Positions 26,938 through 36,340 of a stretch of 64,000 nucleotides of DNA are shown piece by piece; within the stretch, counting starts at the first letter, position 1; every line of letters begins with the position of its first letter. Source of the DNA: Pedobacter sp. BMA (lineage in GTDB: Bacteria; Bacteroidota; Bacteroidia; Sphingobacteriales; Sphingobacteriaceae). The translations under genes and the position numbers were made by a program. The stretch spans positions 496,001 to 560,000 of the forward strand of contig NZ_LECU01000005.1 of NCBI RefSeq assembly GCF_001027745.1. The letters are read 5' to 3'. Below the pieces are notes generated by a model. It was not told where the DNA came from, made no database searches, and saw nothing but the letters and a program-made list of their open reading frames with translations.

Positions 26938-28269
26938 ATGTATCAGTTAACAGTCCCAGCCAATCGCGTCAAAGAATCTTTAAGCAAGCATATTCTGGCT
27001 GATGGTTTCGACCTCACTTACGATATGGAAAAAAGTCGTGGTGCCTACATTTACGATTCTAAATATAACAGAAATCTTCTTGATTTTTTCACCTGTTTTG
27101 CTTCGGTTCCTTTAGGATACAATCATCCTAAAATGTTGAACGATGAGCACTTCAAAAAAAACCTGCTGTTGGCTGCAATGGCAAACCCATCAAATTCGGA
27201 TGTGTATACCCAGCAGTATGCCCAATTTTTGGAGACTTTCGCCGAAATTGGAATACCTGATTACCTACCCCATGCATTTTTCATCGCCGGAGGTGGCTTA
27301 GCGGTAGAAAATGCGATCAAGGTTGCCATGGACTGGAAAGTACAGAAAAACTTTGCGAAGGGATATACGGCTGAAAAAGGATTTAAAGTACTTCATTTTG
27401 AGCGGGCATTTCATGGCCGTACCGGTTACACCCTGAGTTTAACCAATACCCTGCCGGATAAAACAAAGTGGTTCGCCAAATTCGACTGGCCACGGGTCTC
27501 GGTACCCGAAGTGAAATTTCCACTCTCCGGTGATCATTTACAAAAAGCCATCGAAACCGAAGAAACATCAATTGCACAGATCAAAAAAGCTTTTACCGAG
27601 CATAAAGATGACATCTGCGCTATCATCATCGAGCCCATCCAGTCTGAAGGTGGGGATAATCATCTGCGGAAAGAATTTCTGATTCAGCTGAAAGCATTGG
27701 CAGATGAACATGAGGCATTTTTAATTTATGATGAGGTGCAAACTGGCGTAGGTTTAACCGGCAGGTTTTGGTGCCATCAGCATTTTAGCGAAAAAGCCAG
27801 ACCTGACATTCTTGCCTTCGGAAAGAAAATGCAGGTTTGCGGAATTCTGGTTGGTCATAAAGTTGACGAAATAGAAAAAAACGTGTTTAATGTCCCCAGC
27901 CGGATTAACTCAACATGGGGTGGCAACCTCGTTGATATGGTGCGCTCCACACAGATTTTGCAGATCATTAATGAAGATCAGCTGTGTGAAAATGCAGATC
28001 AGGTGGGAACATACCTTAAAGAAAATCTCCAGTCGTTAGCCCTTAAATTTGATAAGATGACCAACGTTCGCGGCCGGGGCCTGCTGTGTTCTTTCGATTT
28101 TCCAAATAAGGATATGCGAAATGAATTTATAGCTAAAGGACTCGAAAACAATGTGATGTTTTTAGGCTGTGGCGAAAAAACAATCCGTTTCCGGCCGGCA
28201 CTTTGCATCGAGCAGAAACATATTGACCAGGGCTTGACTGTTATGGAAAAAATATTGCCTTTATTGTAG
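26938..28269 (+). CDS. lat: L-lysine 6-transaminase
   Basis: Class III PLP aminotransferase of 443 residues that moves the epsilon-amino group of lysine to 2-oxoglutarate, giving 2-aminoadipate semialdehyde. The whole sequence follows the lysine epsilon-aminotransferase pattern: LDFFTCFASVPLGYNHPKM, HAFFIAGGGLAVENAIKVAMDW, FHGRTGYTLSLTNT, the DEVQTGVGLTGRFW block, and the PLP lysine in LAFGKKMQVCG. NSTWGGNLVDMVRS is also typical. It feeds lysine catabolism or secondary metabolism. The next gene starts 2 bases after its stop. Confidence 0.93.
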   Translation: MYQLTVPANRVKESLSKHILADGFDLTYDMEKSRGAYIYDSKYNRNLLDFFTCFASVPLGYNHPKMLNDEHFKKNLLLAAMANPSNSDVYTQQYAQFLETFAEIGIPDYLPHAFFIAGGGLAVENAIKVAMDWKVQKNFAKGYTAEKGFKVLHFERAFHGRTGYTLSLTNTLPDKTKWFAKFDWPRVSVPEVKFPLSGDHLQKAIETEETSIAQIKKAFTEHKDDICAIIIEPIQSEGGDNHLRKEFLIQLKALADEHEAFLIYDEVQTGVGLTGRFWCHQHFSEKARPDILAFGKKMQVCGILVGHKVDEIEKNVFNVPSRINSTWGGNLVDMVRSTQILQIINEDQLCENADQVGTYLKENLQSLALKFDKMTNVRGRGLLCSFDFPNKDMRNEFIAKGLENNVMFLGCGEKTIRFRPALCIEQKHIDQGLTVMEKILPLL

Positions 28270-28271
28270 GC

Positions 28272-28676
28272 ATGAATAAAAAATCAATGGTCTACTTTAT
28301 CACCGCAGGTGTTTTAATCCTGGTATTTTTCATGGTAAAGGATATTTTTGATCAACCTGGAATCGGCGACATGAAAGCCGGTTTTAAGGAAATTGCAAAG
28401 TTTAGAAATGCAAATAACACCGGGCCCATACAGCGTATATACGTGGTGACTGTTAAGGATTCTATCTGGAAAGAAATGGAAGACTATGGTAACATGATGC
28501 CACATACCAAATATGGCAACACCAAAGTTTATTTCTTTATGGCTGGAACCAATGCGCCCAGCCAGCTCCAACCGGGTGATATCAATTTCGATCCGGCATT
28601 TAATGCCCTTTGTATAGGCCTTTATGAAAAAAGTGCCATGAGCCAGGTGGCTTTTAACAAACATCCCATGAAGTAA
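28272..28676 (+). CDS. Hypothetical membrane-anchored protein downstream of lat
   Basis: A 134-residue protein with one N-terminal membrane helix (residues 6-22) and a soluble domain with YVVTVKDSIWKEMEDYGNMM and KVYFFMAGT. I do not recognise a family. The 2-base gap from lat implies co-transcription. An overlapping minus-strand frame exists (28314-28664), but position and signal-anchor structure favour this one. Confidence 0.72.
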   Translation: MNKKSMVYFITAGVLILVFFMVKDIFDQPGIGDMKAGFKEIAKFRNANNTGPIQRIYVVTVKDSIWKEMEDYGNMMPHTKYGNTKVYFFMAGTNAPSQLQPGDINFDPAFNALCIGLYEKSAMSQVAFNKHPMK

Positions 28677-28708
28677 CCGGGGATTAAAGAAGGTTAACTT
28701 TATACCCG

Positions 28709-30070
28709 TTATACAAAAGCAGAAAATCCGGTTATTGCCCTTCCCACAATTAATGTATTAATTTCTTTGGTTCCCTCATACGAGTAGATGGCTTCTGCGT
28801 CTGCCACAAATCTGGCAACGTTGTATTCGAGCAGGATGCCGTTGCCACCCATCACTTCGCGGGCTTTACTTACTACATCCCGTGTACGGAGCGAGCAGAA
28901 TACTTTTGCCAGCGATGCATGCTCATCTTTCAGCAAACCCTGATCCTGCAGTTGCGATAACCTGAAGCAAAGGGTTTGCATGGCAGTAAGGTTCGATAAC
29001 ATTTCCACCAGGTGGTTTTGGATAAGCTGAAATGAGGCAATGGGTTTTCCAAACTGCTTACGTGTTCTGGTATATTCCAGCGCATTTTCATAAGCCCCCC
29101 GTGCACAGCCTACAGCCTGCCAGGCTACTCCGGCCCGGGTCATTTGTAATACCTTAGCCGTATCTTTAAATGAATTCGCATTCTGCAAACGGTCTTCCTC
29201 CCCAACTTCACAATTGGTTAGGGTGATCAAGCCATTCTGTACGATGCGGAGCGCCATCTTATCCTGCATTTTCTCAACTGCAAAACCCGGATTATATTTT
29301 TTAACGATAAAGCCCTTTACCTCATTACTTTCTTCGTCCCTCGCCCATATCACCAGTATATCAGCGAAAGTGGCATTGCCAATCCATTTCTTCTGCCCGT
29401 TTAGTATCCATTTACCATTCACCCACTTACAGGTAGTGGTTAATCCTCCGGCAGTAGCAGATCCCACTTCTGGCTCTGTTAGTCCGAATGCACCGATTAT
29501 TTTGAATTGTTGCATCAATGGAAGCCATTGCTGCTTTTGAGCTTCTGAACCACAAAGATAGATTGACCCCATAGCCAAGCCACTTTGTACGCCGAAGAAA
29601 GTGGAAATTGAAGTATCAATTCTTGCCATTTCCATGGCCAGAATTCCTTCCATTAAATTTGACTTACCCGGACAGCCATAGCCCTTGTAAGTCAGGCCAC
29701 AAATGTTTAACTCTGCTAATTTGGGAATAATTTCATGCGGAAACTCTGCCTTATTCCAATAATGATTTACGATTGGCTTAACTTCCTTTTCTAAAAAAGC
29801 ACGCACTTTGAGCTGTAAGGCTCTGTCTTCATCTTTAAGCGCTTCATCCCCAAGGTGGTAAAAATCACCTTCAATCTGTGGAAGCTCCTTCTTTTTACCC
29901 GACCCACCCATCATTTTCATCATCCCCTGAATCTGTTTTTCGTCCAGACTGGAAATGGTTTCGACCATTTTAGGTAAGTCAACTTTTTTCGATAAAGCCT
30001 CTAACTTGTCAAAATCAACATGCTTAAATAGATTGTATGCATTCTTTAGAGAAGAAAATATGTTCGCCAT
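28709..30070 (-). CDS. Acyl-CoA dehydrogenase, glutaryl-CoA dehydrogenase / ACX4-like clade
   Basis: FAD enzyme of 453 residues from the ATG at 30070. It has an unusual N-terminal extension of about 60 residues (including IQGMMKMMGGSGKKKELP) before the first helical domain. FGLTEPEVGSATAGGL and WIGNATFADILVIWA bind FAD, and the catalytic Glu is in YSYEGTKEINTLIVGRAITG. The C-terminal half is very like glutaryl-CoA dehydrogenase. However, the Arg that binds the glutaryl carboxylate (in YRSAMS of the human enzyme) is replaced: here the aligned stretch is SISTFFGVQSG. It is more like the short-chain ACX4 branch, so a simple acyl-CoA substrate is likely. Confidence 0.85.
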   Translation of the reverse strand: MANIFSSLKNAYNLFKHVDFDKLEALSKKVDLPKMVETISSLDEKQIQGMMKMMGGSGKKKELPQIEGDFYHLGDEALKDEDRALQLKVRAFLEKEVKPIVNHYWNKAEFPHEIIPKLAELNICGLTYKGYGCPGKSNLMEGILAMEMARIDTSISTFFGVQSGLAMGSIYLCGSEAQKQQWLPLMQQFKIIGAFGLTEPEVGSATAGGLTTTCKWVNGKWILNGQKKWIGNATFADILVIWARDEESNEVKGFIVKKYNPGFAVEKMQDKMALRIVQNGLITLTNCEVGEEDRLQNANSFKDTAKVLQMTRAGVAWQAVGCARGAYENALEYTRTRKQFGKPIASFQLIQNHLVEMLSNLTAMQTLCFRLSQLQDQGLLKDEHASLAKVFCSLRTRDVVSKAREVMGGNGILLEYNVARFVADAEAIYSYEGTKEINTLIVGRAITGFSAFV

Positions 30071-30132
30071 TATTACTCGTTTTGAGAATAACAAATGAGT
30101 GGCAATTTTGTTGGCTTGCGCCTGGTGCTGAA

Positions 30133-30849
30133 TTACCTCAAATCAAACAGACTATCCACCCCAAGTAGTTTTCTTGAAGTAAATCCTTCCCCGAATGTTG
30201 CTCCAATGCTTTTACCAAATTCCCTTGAGCGGCCGGCAATGGTTTCAAAAAATTCCGGAGAAGAGATATAAGTTTGTAGTCCATCGACATCCGGATTATA
30301 GAATTGAGTTCTGAAAGCCTTTATGGATTCGATTTTCTTATCCATATGATCCGTAATATCCACAATAATGTCTGGTTTGATGTAGCGATCCTGGATATAT
30401 TGCAACAATAATCTCGGGCGATGAGCCTGCTGGGCCACCCCATTGGCTTCAGTTTCTATTTTAGGTAAACCCGACAAAAAAACAGAGTCGTAAACCAAAT
30501 CTCCGGCCCTGCCATGATCAGGGTGGCGGTCTTCCAGTGCATTACTGAGTATAATCTCCGGCTGATATTTACGAATAACTTTAATCACCTCCAGGCGATG
30601 GGCTTCATCATTCTGAAAAAAACCATCCCTCATTTTCAGGTTTTCTCTCACATGCAAACCCAACACTTTTGCTGATGCTGCTGCTTCCTCATCCCGGGTT
30701 TCTGCATTCCCGCGCGTGCCCAGTTCACCACGGGTTAATTCTACAATTCCTACTTTTTTTCCTAGTGCAATGTGCTTTAAAATGGTTCCCGAACAGCATA
30801 GTTCTGCATCGTCAGGATGAACGGCTATAACTAAAATATCTAATTTCAT
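30133..30849 (-). CDS. bshB1: Bacillithiol biosynthesis deacetylase BshB1
   Basis: Zinc-dependent LmbE-like deacetylase of 238 residues that removes acetate from GlcNAc-malate during bacillithiol synthesis. Metal motif AVHPDDAEL (His11, Asp13-Asp14) and the second HPDH in LEDRHPDHGRAGD are present. TRGELGTRGNAETRDEEA and the C-terminal SREFGKSIGATFGEGF are BshB1-specific. It lies on the same strand as glutathione peroxidase and DUF4294, 43 bases after the peroxidase stop, forming a plausible redox cluster. Confidence 0.93.
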   Translation of the reverse strand: MKLDILVIAVHPDDAELCCSGTILKHIALGKKVGIVELTRGELGTRGNAETRDEEAAASAKVLGLHVRENLKMRDGFFQNDEAHRLEVIKVIRKYQPEIILSNALEDRHPDHGRAGDLVYDSVFLSGLPKIETEANGVAQQAHRPRLLLQYIQDRYIKPDIIVDITDHMDKKIESIKAFRTQFYNPDVDGLQTYISSPEFFETIAGRSREFGKSIGATFGEGFTSRKLLGVDSLFDLR

Positions 30850-30892
30850 CTAAAGGTTTTTTTATGGTTGCAGATACGAGAGAATCGTTCTA

Positions 30893-31402
30893 TCATGCAT
30901 TTTCGTGTAGTAAAGACTGAATTTTCTTTTTGATTTTTGCATTTAAAGGCTTAGTGAAAGGGTAGTAAAAATCTACCAGCTCCCCTTTTTTGTTTACCAG
31001 ATATTTGTGAAAATTCCAGCGGGGCTTAGCACTTAGTTTCGAATTTTGCTTTTTATCGCTTAAAAACTGATAAAGCGGATGGGCACGCTCACCACGAGAC
31101 ACAATTTTATCAAACACCGGAAACTTTACGCCATGGTTAATTTCGCAAAATGTGGTGATTTCGGATCCGTTTAAAGGCTCTTGTTTCCCGAAATCATTGG
31201 TTGGAAAACCTAAGATTTCAAAATCAGGATCATTTATTTCGTCTTTTAAATGTTGCAACTGTGAGAGTTGAGGTGTTAAACCGCAGCCAGAGGCCGTATT
31301 TACGATTAAAACTACTTTATCCTGGTAGGCTGATAATGGCACGTCGTCACCATTAACTTTTTTGACTGTAAAAGAATATATATTCGGAATGCTTTCCTGC
31401 AT
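30893..31402 (-). CDS. Glutathione peroxidase family protein (cysteine type)
   Basis: Thiol peroxidase of 169 residues. The ATG at 31402 is chosen because the longer frame would overlap the end of the upstream gene and add a non-family N-terminus. The peroxidatic cysteine is Cys40 in NTASGCGLTPQ, and the WNFHKYLVNKKG block supplies Trp and Asn. The FPCNQFG motif reads GFPTNDFGKQEP, with Asp where the catalytic Gln normally sits. No signal peptide remains, so it is cytoplasmic. Likely reductant is thioredoxin rather than glutathione, as bacillithiol genes adjoin. Confidence 0.9.
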   Translation of the reverse strand: MQESIPNIYSFTVKKVNGDDVPLSAYQDKVVLIVNTASGCGLTPQLSQLQHLKDEINDPDFEILGFPTNDFGKQEPLNGSEITTFCEINHGVKFPVFDKIVSRGERAHPLYQFLSDKKQNSKLSAKPRWNFHKYLVNKKGELVDFYYPFTKPLNAKIKKKIQSLLHENA

Positions 31403-31409
31403 CGTTTGT

Positions 31410-32024
31410 TTATTGGTAAAATCCTGAAGTCCGGATAATAGATTCAATATCCCTATCCTCACGCGGATCGTAAGTACTTTTTAAATTATGCCCCACTACA
31501 CGCGCAACAATCTGATAGGAAAATGCAGCAAAGCCACCTTTAGTTTGTTTTACAATATCGTAGGTTGTTCTTCCTACCTCCCTATCAATCAGTTTTGTTA
31601 AAATTTGACCCTGTGTAATGGTCAGCTCCTTTATCTCACGGTTAAACATGTCTTTAATTTCCTTATCGCATTGTTTAACCAGTTGTTTCTGTTCTTTCTT
31701 TTCAGGTGTACGGGCAATATCCTGCTCCAGTTGCTCGTATCTGCGTTTGGCAAACAATGCATAAGGCATCACCTTAAGCACATTGTAACGCAATCTGTTG
31801 AAGGCAGCCTGCTCTGCCGGAGATTTCCAGATCCGTGCAGCATAAATGCTCACCTCCTGTAGTTGCATCCAGGGAATCATCACTCCGTTATCATTCGTAG
31901 AAGCTACACGAATGGTATCTGCTTTGCCCGGCTTTGGGAAAACGGGTGCAGCCGGATCCTGAGCTTTTAGCTTTACACTAAAAATCATGACAATAAACAG
32001 AATGATTAGCCCTTTAAATTTCAT
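31410..32024 (-). CDS. DUF4294 family protein, secreted
   Basis: A 204-residue protein with a signal peptide (ends near SVKLKAQ). The DUF4294 core runs from VMIPWMQLQEVSIYAARIWKS through YNVLKVMPYALFAKRRYEQL and ends KSTYDPREDRDIESIIR. The family is widespread in Bacteroidota and uncharacterised. It begins the run with the peroxidase and bshB1 genes, with only 7 bases before the peroxidase start. Confidence 0.84.
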   Translation of the reverse strand: MKFKGLIILFIVMIFSVKLKAQDPAAPVFPKPGKADTIRVASTNDNGVMIPWMQLQEVSIYAARIWKSPAEQAAFNRLRYNVLKVMPYALFAKRRYEQLEQDIARTPEKKEQKQLVKQCDKEIKDMFNREIKELTITQGQILTKLIDREVGRTTYDIVKQTKGGFAAFSYQIVARVVGHNLKSTYDPREDRDIESIIRTSGFYQ

Positions 32025-32039
32025 AAATTTATACTTTTA

Positions 32040-32047
32040 CAAAGTTA
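32040..32047 (-). promoter_or_regulatory. Candidate -7 box of the DUF4294 run
   Basis: The minus strand reads TAACTTTG, a perfect TAnnTTTG, 15 bases before the DUF4294 start. A matching -33 element is not clear. Confidence 0.5.
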
Positions 32048-32134
32048 GGTGTTATTTCATATATTAGATGTTTAACAAAACTAATATAGGTTTTATTCAG
32101 AAATAAGACGCAAATTTTTACGCAAAAAAAACAA

Positions 32135-34342
32135 ATGAAAACAGAGTTAGTGATTGATTTAGAGGCGGAAAAGCAAGAGATTCTTAAAAGATACAGGGCA
32201 TTATTACGGGCGAGCAAGTCTACCTTGCAAAAGGGCGATAAAAAAGAAATCAGAAAAGCTTTCGATATGGCACTTGAAAGCCATAAAGATATGCGCCGTA
32301 AATCTGGCGAACCCTATATATACCATCCCATCGCAGTAGCGCAAATCGCTGCAGAAGAAATCGGACTGGGTACTACCTCTATCGTTTGTGCATTATTACA
32401 TGATGTTGTTGAGGATACCAACATCACACTGGAAGATATTGAACGCGAGTTTGGCAAGAAAACCGCTAAAATCATTGACGGACTAACCAAAATATCCGGG
32501 GTTTTCGATACCAACAGCTCTTTACAGGCCGAGAATTTCAGGAAAATGCTACTTACCCTTGCCGATGATGTAAGGGTAATTCTGATTAAACTTGCCGACA
32601 GGCTGCACAATATGCGGACGATGGAATTTATGCCGCGCCATAAACAGCTTAAAATTGCATCAGAAACCATTTATCTGTATGCTCCCCTGGCCCATCGCCT
32701 GGGCTTGTACGCGATCAAATCCGAGCTCGAAGATCTTTCGATGAAATATCTCGACCCTGACACGTATAAGTTCATAGCTAAAAAACTAAATGAGAAAAAA
32801 GCGGAACGTGCCTTGTTCATAAAAAAATTCGTAGAGCCTATAGATGAGATTATCCACGAACAGGGCCTGGAGGCTGATGTTTACGGACGACCAAAATCCA
32901 TTCATTCCATCTGGAACAAAATGAAGAAGAAAAATATACCTTTCGAAGAGGTATATGATCTTTTTGCCATTAGAATTATTCTTGATAGCCCCTATGAAAA
33001 TGAAAAAGCAGATTGCTGGAAAGCTTATTCCATAGTGACTGACCTATACCGGCCAAACCCGGATCGTTTGCGTGACTGGGTTTCATCACCAAAAGGTAAT
33101 GGCTACGAAAGTTTGCACACTACAGTAATGGGCCCACGCGGGCAGTGGGTTGAGGTACAAATCCGTACACAGCGCATGAATGAAATTGCTGAAAAAGGTT
33201 TCGCGGCACATTGGAAGTACAAAGAATCAAGCAACGATAATGGTTTGGATCAATGGATTCAAAAGGTTAGGGAAATGTTGAATAACCCGGAAGCCAATGC
33301 ACTTGATTTCCTAGATGATTTCAAGATGAACCTGTTTTCAGACGAGATTTTTATATTCACCCCGAAGGGTGCTCTGATTCAGCTGCCATTGGGTGCTACG
33401 GCACTTGATTTTGCTTTTGAAATCCATACCGATGTGGGAGCAACCTGTATCGGAGCCAAAGTAAATCACAAGCTTGTACCTATCTCCTATAAACTTCAGA
33501 ATGGCGATCAGGTAGAGATTATCACATCAAGCAAACAAACCCCTAAGGAAGACTGGCTGAATACCGTTGTTACGGCCAAAGCGAAATCTAAAATCAAATC
33601 TTCATTAAAAGAAGAAAAACGGAAGATTGCTGATAATGGCAAGGAGATTCTGGAGCGTAAGATGAAGTCTTTAAAAATTACTTACAACACGGAAAATATT
33701 CAAAAGCTGAGTTATTTCTTCAAACTTCCATCAACACAGGAACTTTTTGTGCATGTGGCTTTAGGGAAAATTGAATTAAAGGACATCAAAGAATACCTCA
33801 ATACGGATAAGGAAACTGAGCATAAAAGCCCGGAACGGCCAGAGAACCTCACTGTAGATGGCATAAAGAATAAAATTAAGGGCAACGATTCAGATATACT
33901 CCTCATCGGAGAGGACATGCAACGAATTGACTATACCCTTGCGGCATGCTGTAACCCCATACCAGGTGATGATGTTTTTGGTTTTATAACGGTAAGTGAC
34001 GGGATTAAAATACATCGTACAAATTGCCCTAATGCCGCTCAGCTAATGGCTAACTATGGCTACCGGGTGGTGAAGGCCAAATGGAACAAGCAAAAAGAAC
34101 TCACATTCCTTACCGGATTACGCATTGTAGGCATTGATGATGTAGGATTGATCAACAACATCACAAGGGTAATTTCAACCGACTTTAAAGTCAACATGCG
34201 ATCGATAACGGTTGATACCAATGAAGGTATATTTGAAGGTTCGATTATGATTTTTGTTAACGATACCGAGCACCTGGAAAACCTGATCAACAATCTATTA
34301 AAAGTACGTGGCGTAACAGGAGTAACAAGGTTTGATGCTTAA
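32135..34342 (+). CDS. Bifunctional (p)ppGpp synthetase/hydrolase, Rel/SpoT type
   Basis: Stringent-response enzyme of 735 residues. Domains in order: HD hydrolase (His89-Asp90 in LLHDVVEDT, then DRLHNMRTMEFMP), synthetase (YGRPKSIHSIWNKMK, DLFAIRIIL, SPKGNGYESLHTTVMGP), TGS (IFTPKGALIQLPLGATALDFA), zinc-finger-like region with AACCNPIPGDDVFGF and HRTNCPNA, and a C-terminal ACT domain. The hydrolase motif is intact, so it can both make and degrade (p)ppGpp. Followed by the Fur-family gene and purA. Confidence 0.97.
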   Translation: MKTELVIDLEAEKQEILKRYRALLRASKSTLQKGDKKEIRKAFDMALESHKDMRRKSGEPYIYHPIAVAQIAAEEIGLGTTSIVCALLHDVVEDTNITLEDIEREFGKKTAKIIDGLTKISGVFDTNSSLQAENFRKMLLTLADDVRVILIKLADRLHNMRTMEFMPRHKQLKIASETIYLYAPLAHRLGLYAIKSELEDLSMKYLDPDTYKFIAKKLNEKKAERALFIKKFVEPIDEIIHEQGLEADVYGRPKSIHSIWNKMKKKNIPFEEVYDLFAIRIILDSPYENEKADCWKAYSIVTDLYRPNPDRLRDWVSSPKGNGYESLHTTVMGPRGQWVEVQIRTQRMNEIAEKGFAAHWKYKESSNDNGLDQWIQKVREMLNNPEANALDFLDDFKMNLFSDEIFIFTPKGALIQLPLGATALDFAFEIHTDVGATCIGAKVNHKLVPISYKLQNGDQVEIITSSKQTPKEDWLNTVVTAKAKSKIKSSLKEEKRKIADNGKEILERKMKSLKITYNTENIQKLSYFFKLPSTQELFVHVALGKIELKDIKEYLNTDKETEHKSPERPENLTVDGIKNKIKGNDSDILLIGEDMQRIDYTLAACCNPIPGDDVFGFITVSDGIKIHRTNCPNAAQLMANYGYRVVKAKWNKQKELTFLTGLRIVGIDDVGLINNITRVISTDFKVNMRSITVDTNEGIFEGSIMIFVNDTEHLENLINNLLKVRGVTGVTRFDA

Positions 34343-34392
34343 TAATTACAACATTTAAACAATCAAACGCTATAACAATCAAACAATTTAAC

Positions 34393-34400
34393 TACCTTTG
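34393..34400 (+). promoter_or_regulatory. -7 box of the Fur-family gene
   Basis: TACCTTTG is a perfect TAnnTTTG, 16 bases before the ATG at 34417. The -33 region is AT-rich without a TTG at the normal spacing. Confidence 0.5.
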
Positions 34401-34416
34401 AACGGAGTTTAAAACT

Positions 34417-34917
34417 ATGTCTGAACAAAATACAAATGAGCTTGTTCGCAAGATTTTTGAAGCTTATTTAGAGAACAAAAATCTACGCAAAACACCTGAG
34501 CGTTTCGCAATCCTGGAAGAAATCTATTCAAGAAACGACCATTTCGATGTTGAAACACTTTATATTCACATGAAAAACCAAAAGTACCGTGTAAGCCGGG
34601 CTACGGTTTACAATACTTTAGAGTTATTGGTTTCATGTGACCTGGTTACCAAGCATCAGTTTGGTAAGAATATGGCACAATTCGAAAAATCTTATGGTTA
34701 CCGTCAGCACGACCATGTGATCTGCATTGAATGCGGTAAAGTGGTAGAATTTTGCGACCCGCGTATTCACCAGATTCAAACCATGGTTGGCGATCTGTTA
34801 AAGTTTGATATTAAACACCACTCTTTGAATCTTTATGGGTTCTGTTCTGATTGCAGCGTAGCACGAAAAGTGAATGAAACTGCCGCTGTTGCAGCAGCCC
34901 AGCTAAAAGCAAATTAA
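34417..34917 (+). CDS. Fur family transcriptional regulator
   Basis: Metal-responsive repressor family, 166 residues. The N-terminal winged helix is RKTPERFAILEEIYSRNDHFDVETLY with recognition helix VSRATVYNTLELL. The C-terminal dimer/metal domain has HDHVICIECGKVVEF and CSDC, giving two CxxC zinc pairs. Whether it senses iron, zinc or peroxide (Fur, Zur or PerR) is not decided by sequence alone. The purA start is 38 bases beyond its stop with no terminator between, so the two may be co-transcribed. Confidence 0.92.
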   Translation: MSEQNTNELVRKIFEAYLENKNLRKTPERFAILEEIYSRNDHFDVETLYIHMKNQKYRVSRATVYNTLELLVSCDLVTKHQFGKNMAQFEKSYGYRQHDHVICIECGKVVEFCDPRIHQIQTMVGDLLKFDIKHHSLNLYGFCSDCSVARKVNETAAVAAAQLKAN

Positions 34918-34934
34918 ATCAATACTCAAAATAA

Positions 34935-36236
<1,302 letters not shown>

Positions 36237-36277
36237 TTAGAATTTCTGATTTTAATCAGGACATTGCTACAAATAAT

Positions 36278-36312
36278 AAAAAAAGCAACCCTTACCGGGT
36301 TGCTTTTTTTTT
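36278..36312 (+). terminator. Rho-independent terminator of purA
   Basis: AAAAAAAGCAACCC (36278-36291) pairs with GGGTTGCTTTTTTT (36297-36310) around a 5-base loop, with T's running to 36312. The pabB promoter box begins 14 bases later. Confidence 0.92.
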
Positions 36313-36325
36313 GCCATCGTTTACT

Positions 36326-36333
36326 TACCTTTG
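36326..36333 (+). promoter_or_regulatory. -7 box of pabB, probable leaderless GTG start
   Basis: TACCTTTG is a perfect TAnnTTTG, followed by seven bases and then the GTG at 36341. It lies just after the purA terminator. Confidence 0.55.
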
Positions 36334-36340
36334 CCGCAGT

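Noticed and set aside
28314..28664. 116-codon minus-strand frame opposite the gene after lat
   Set aside because: The plus frame begins 2 bases after the lat stop and has a clear membrane anchor, while the minus frame fits no family and ends inside it.
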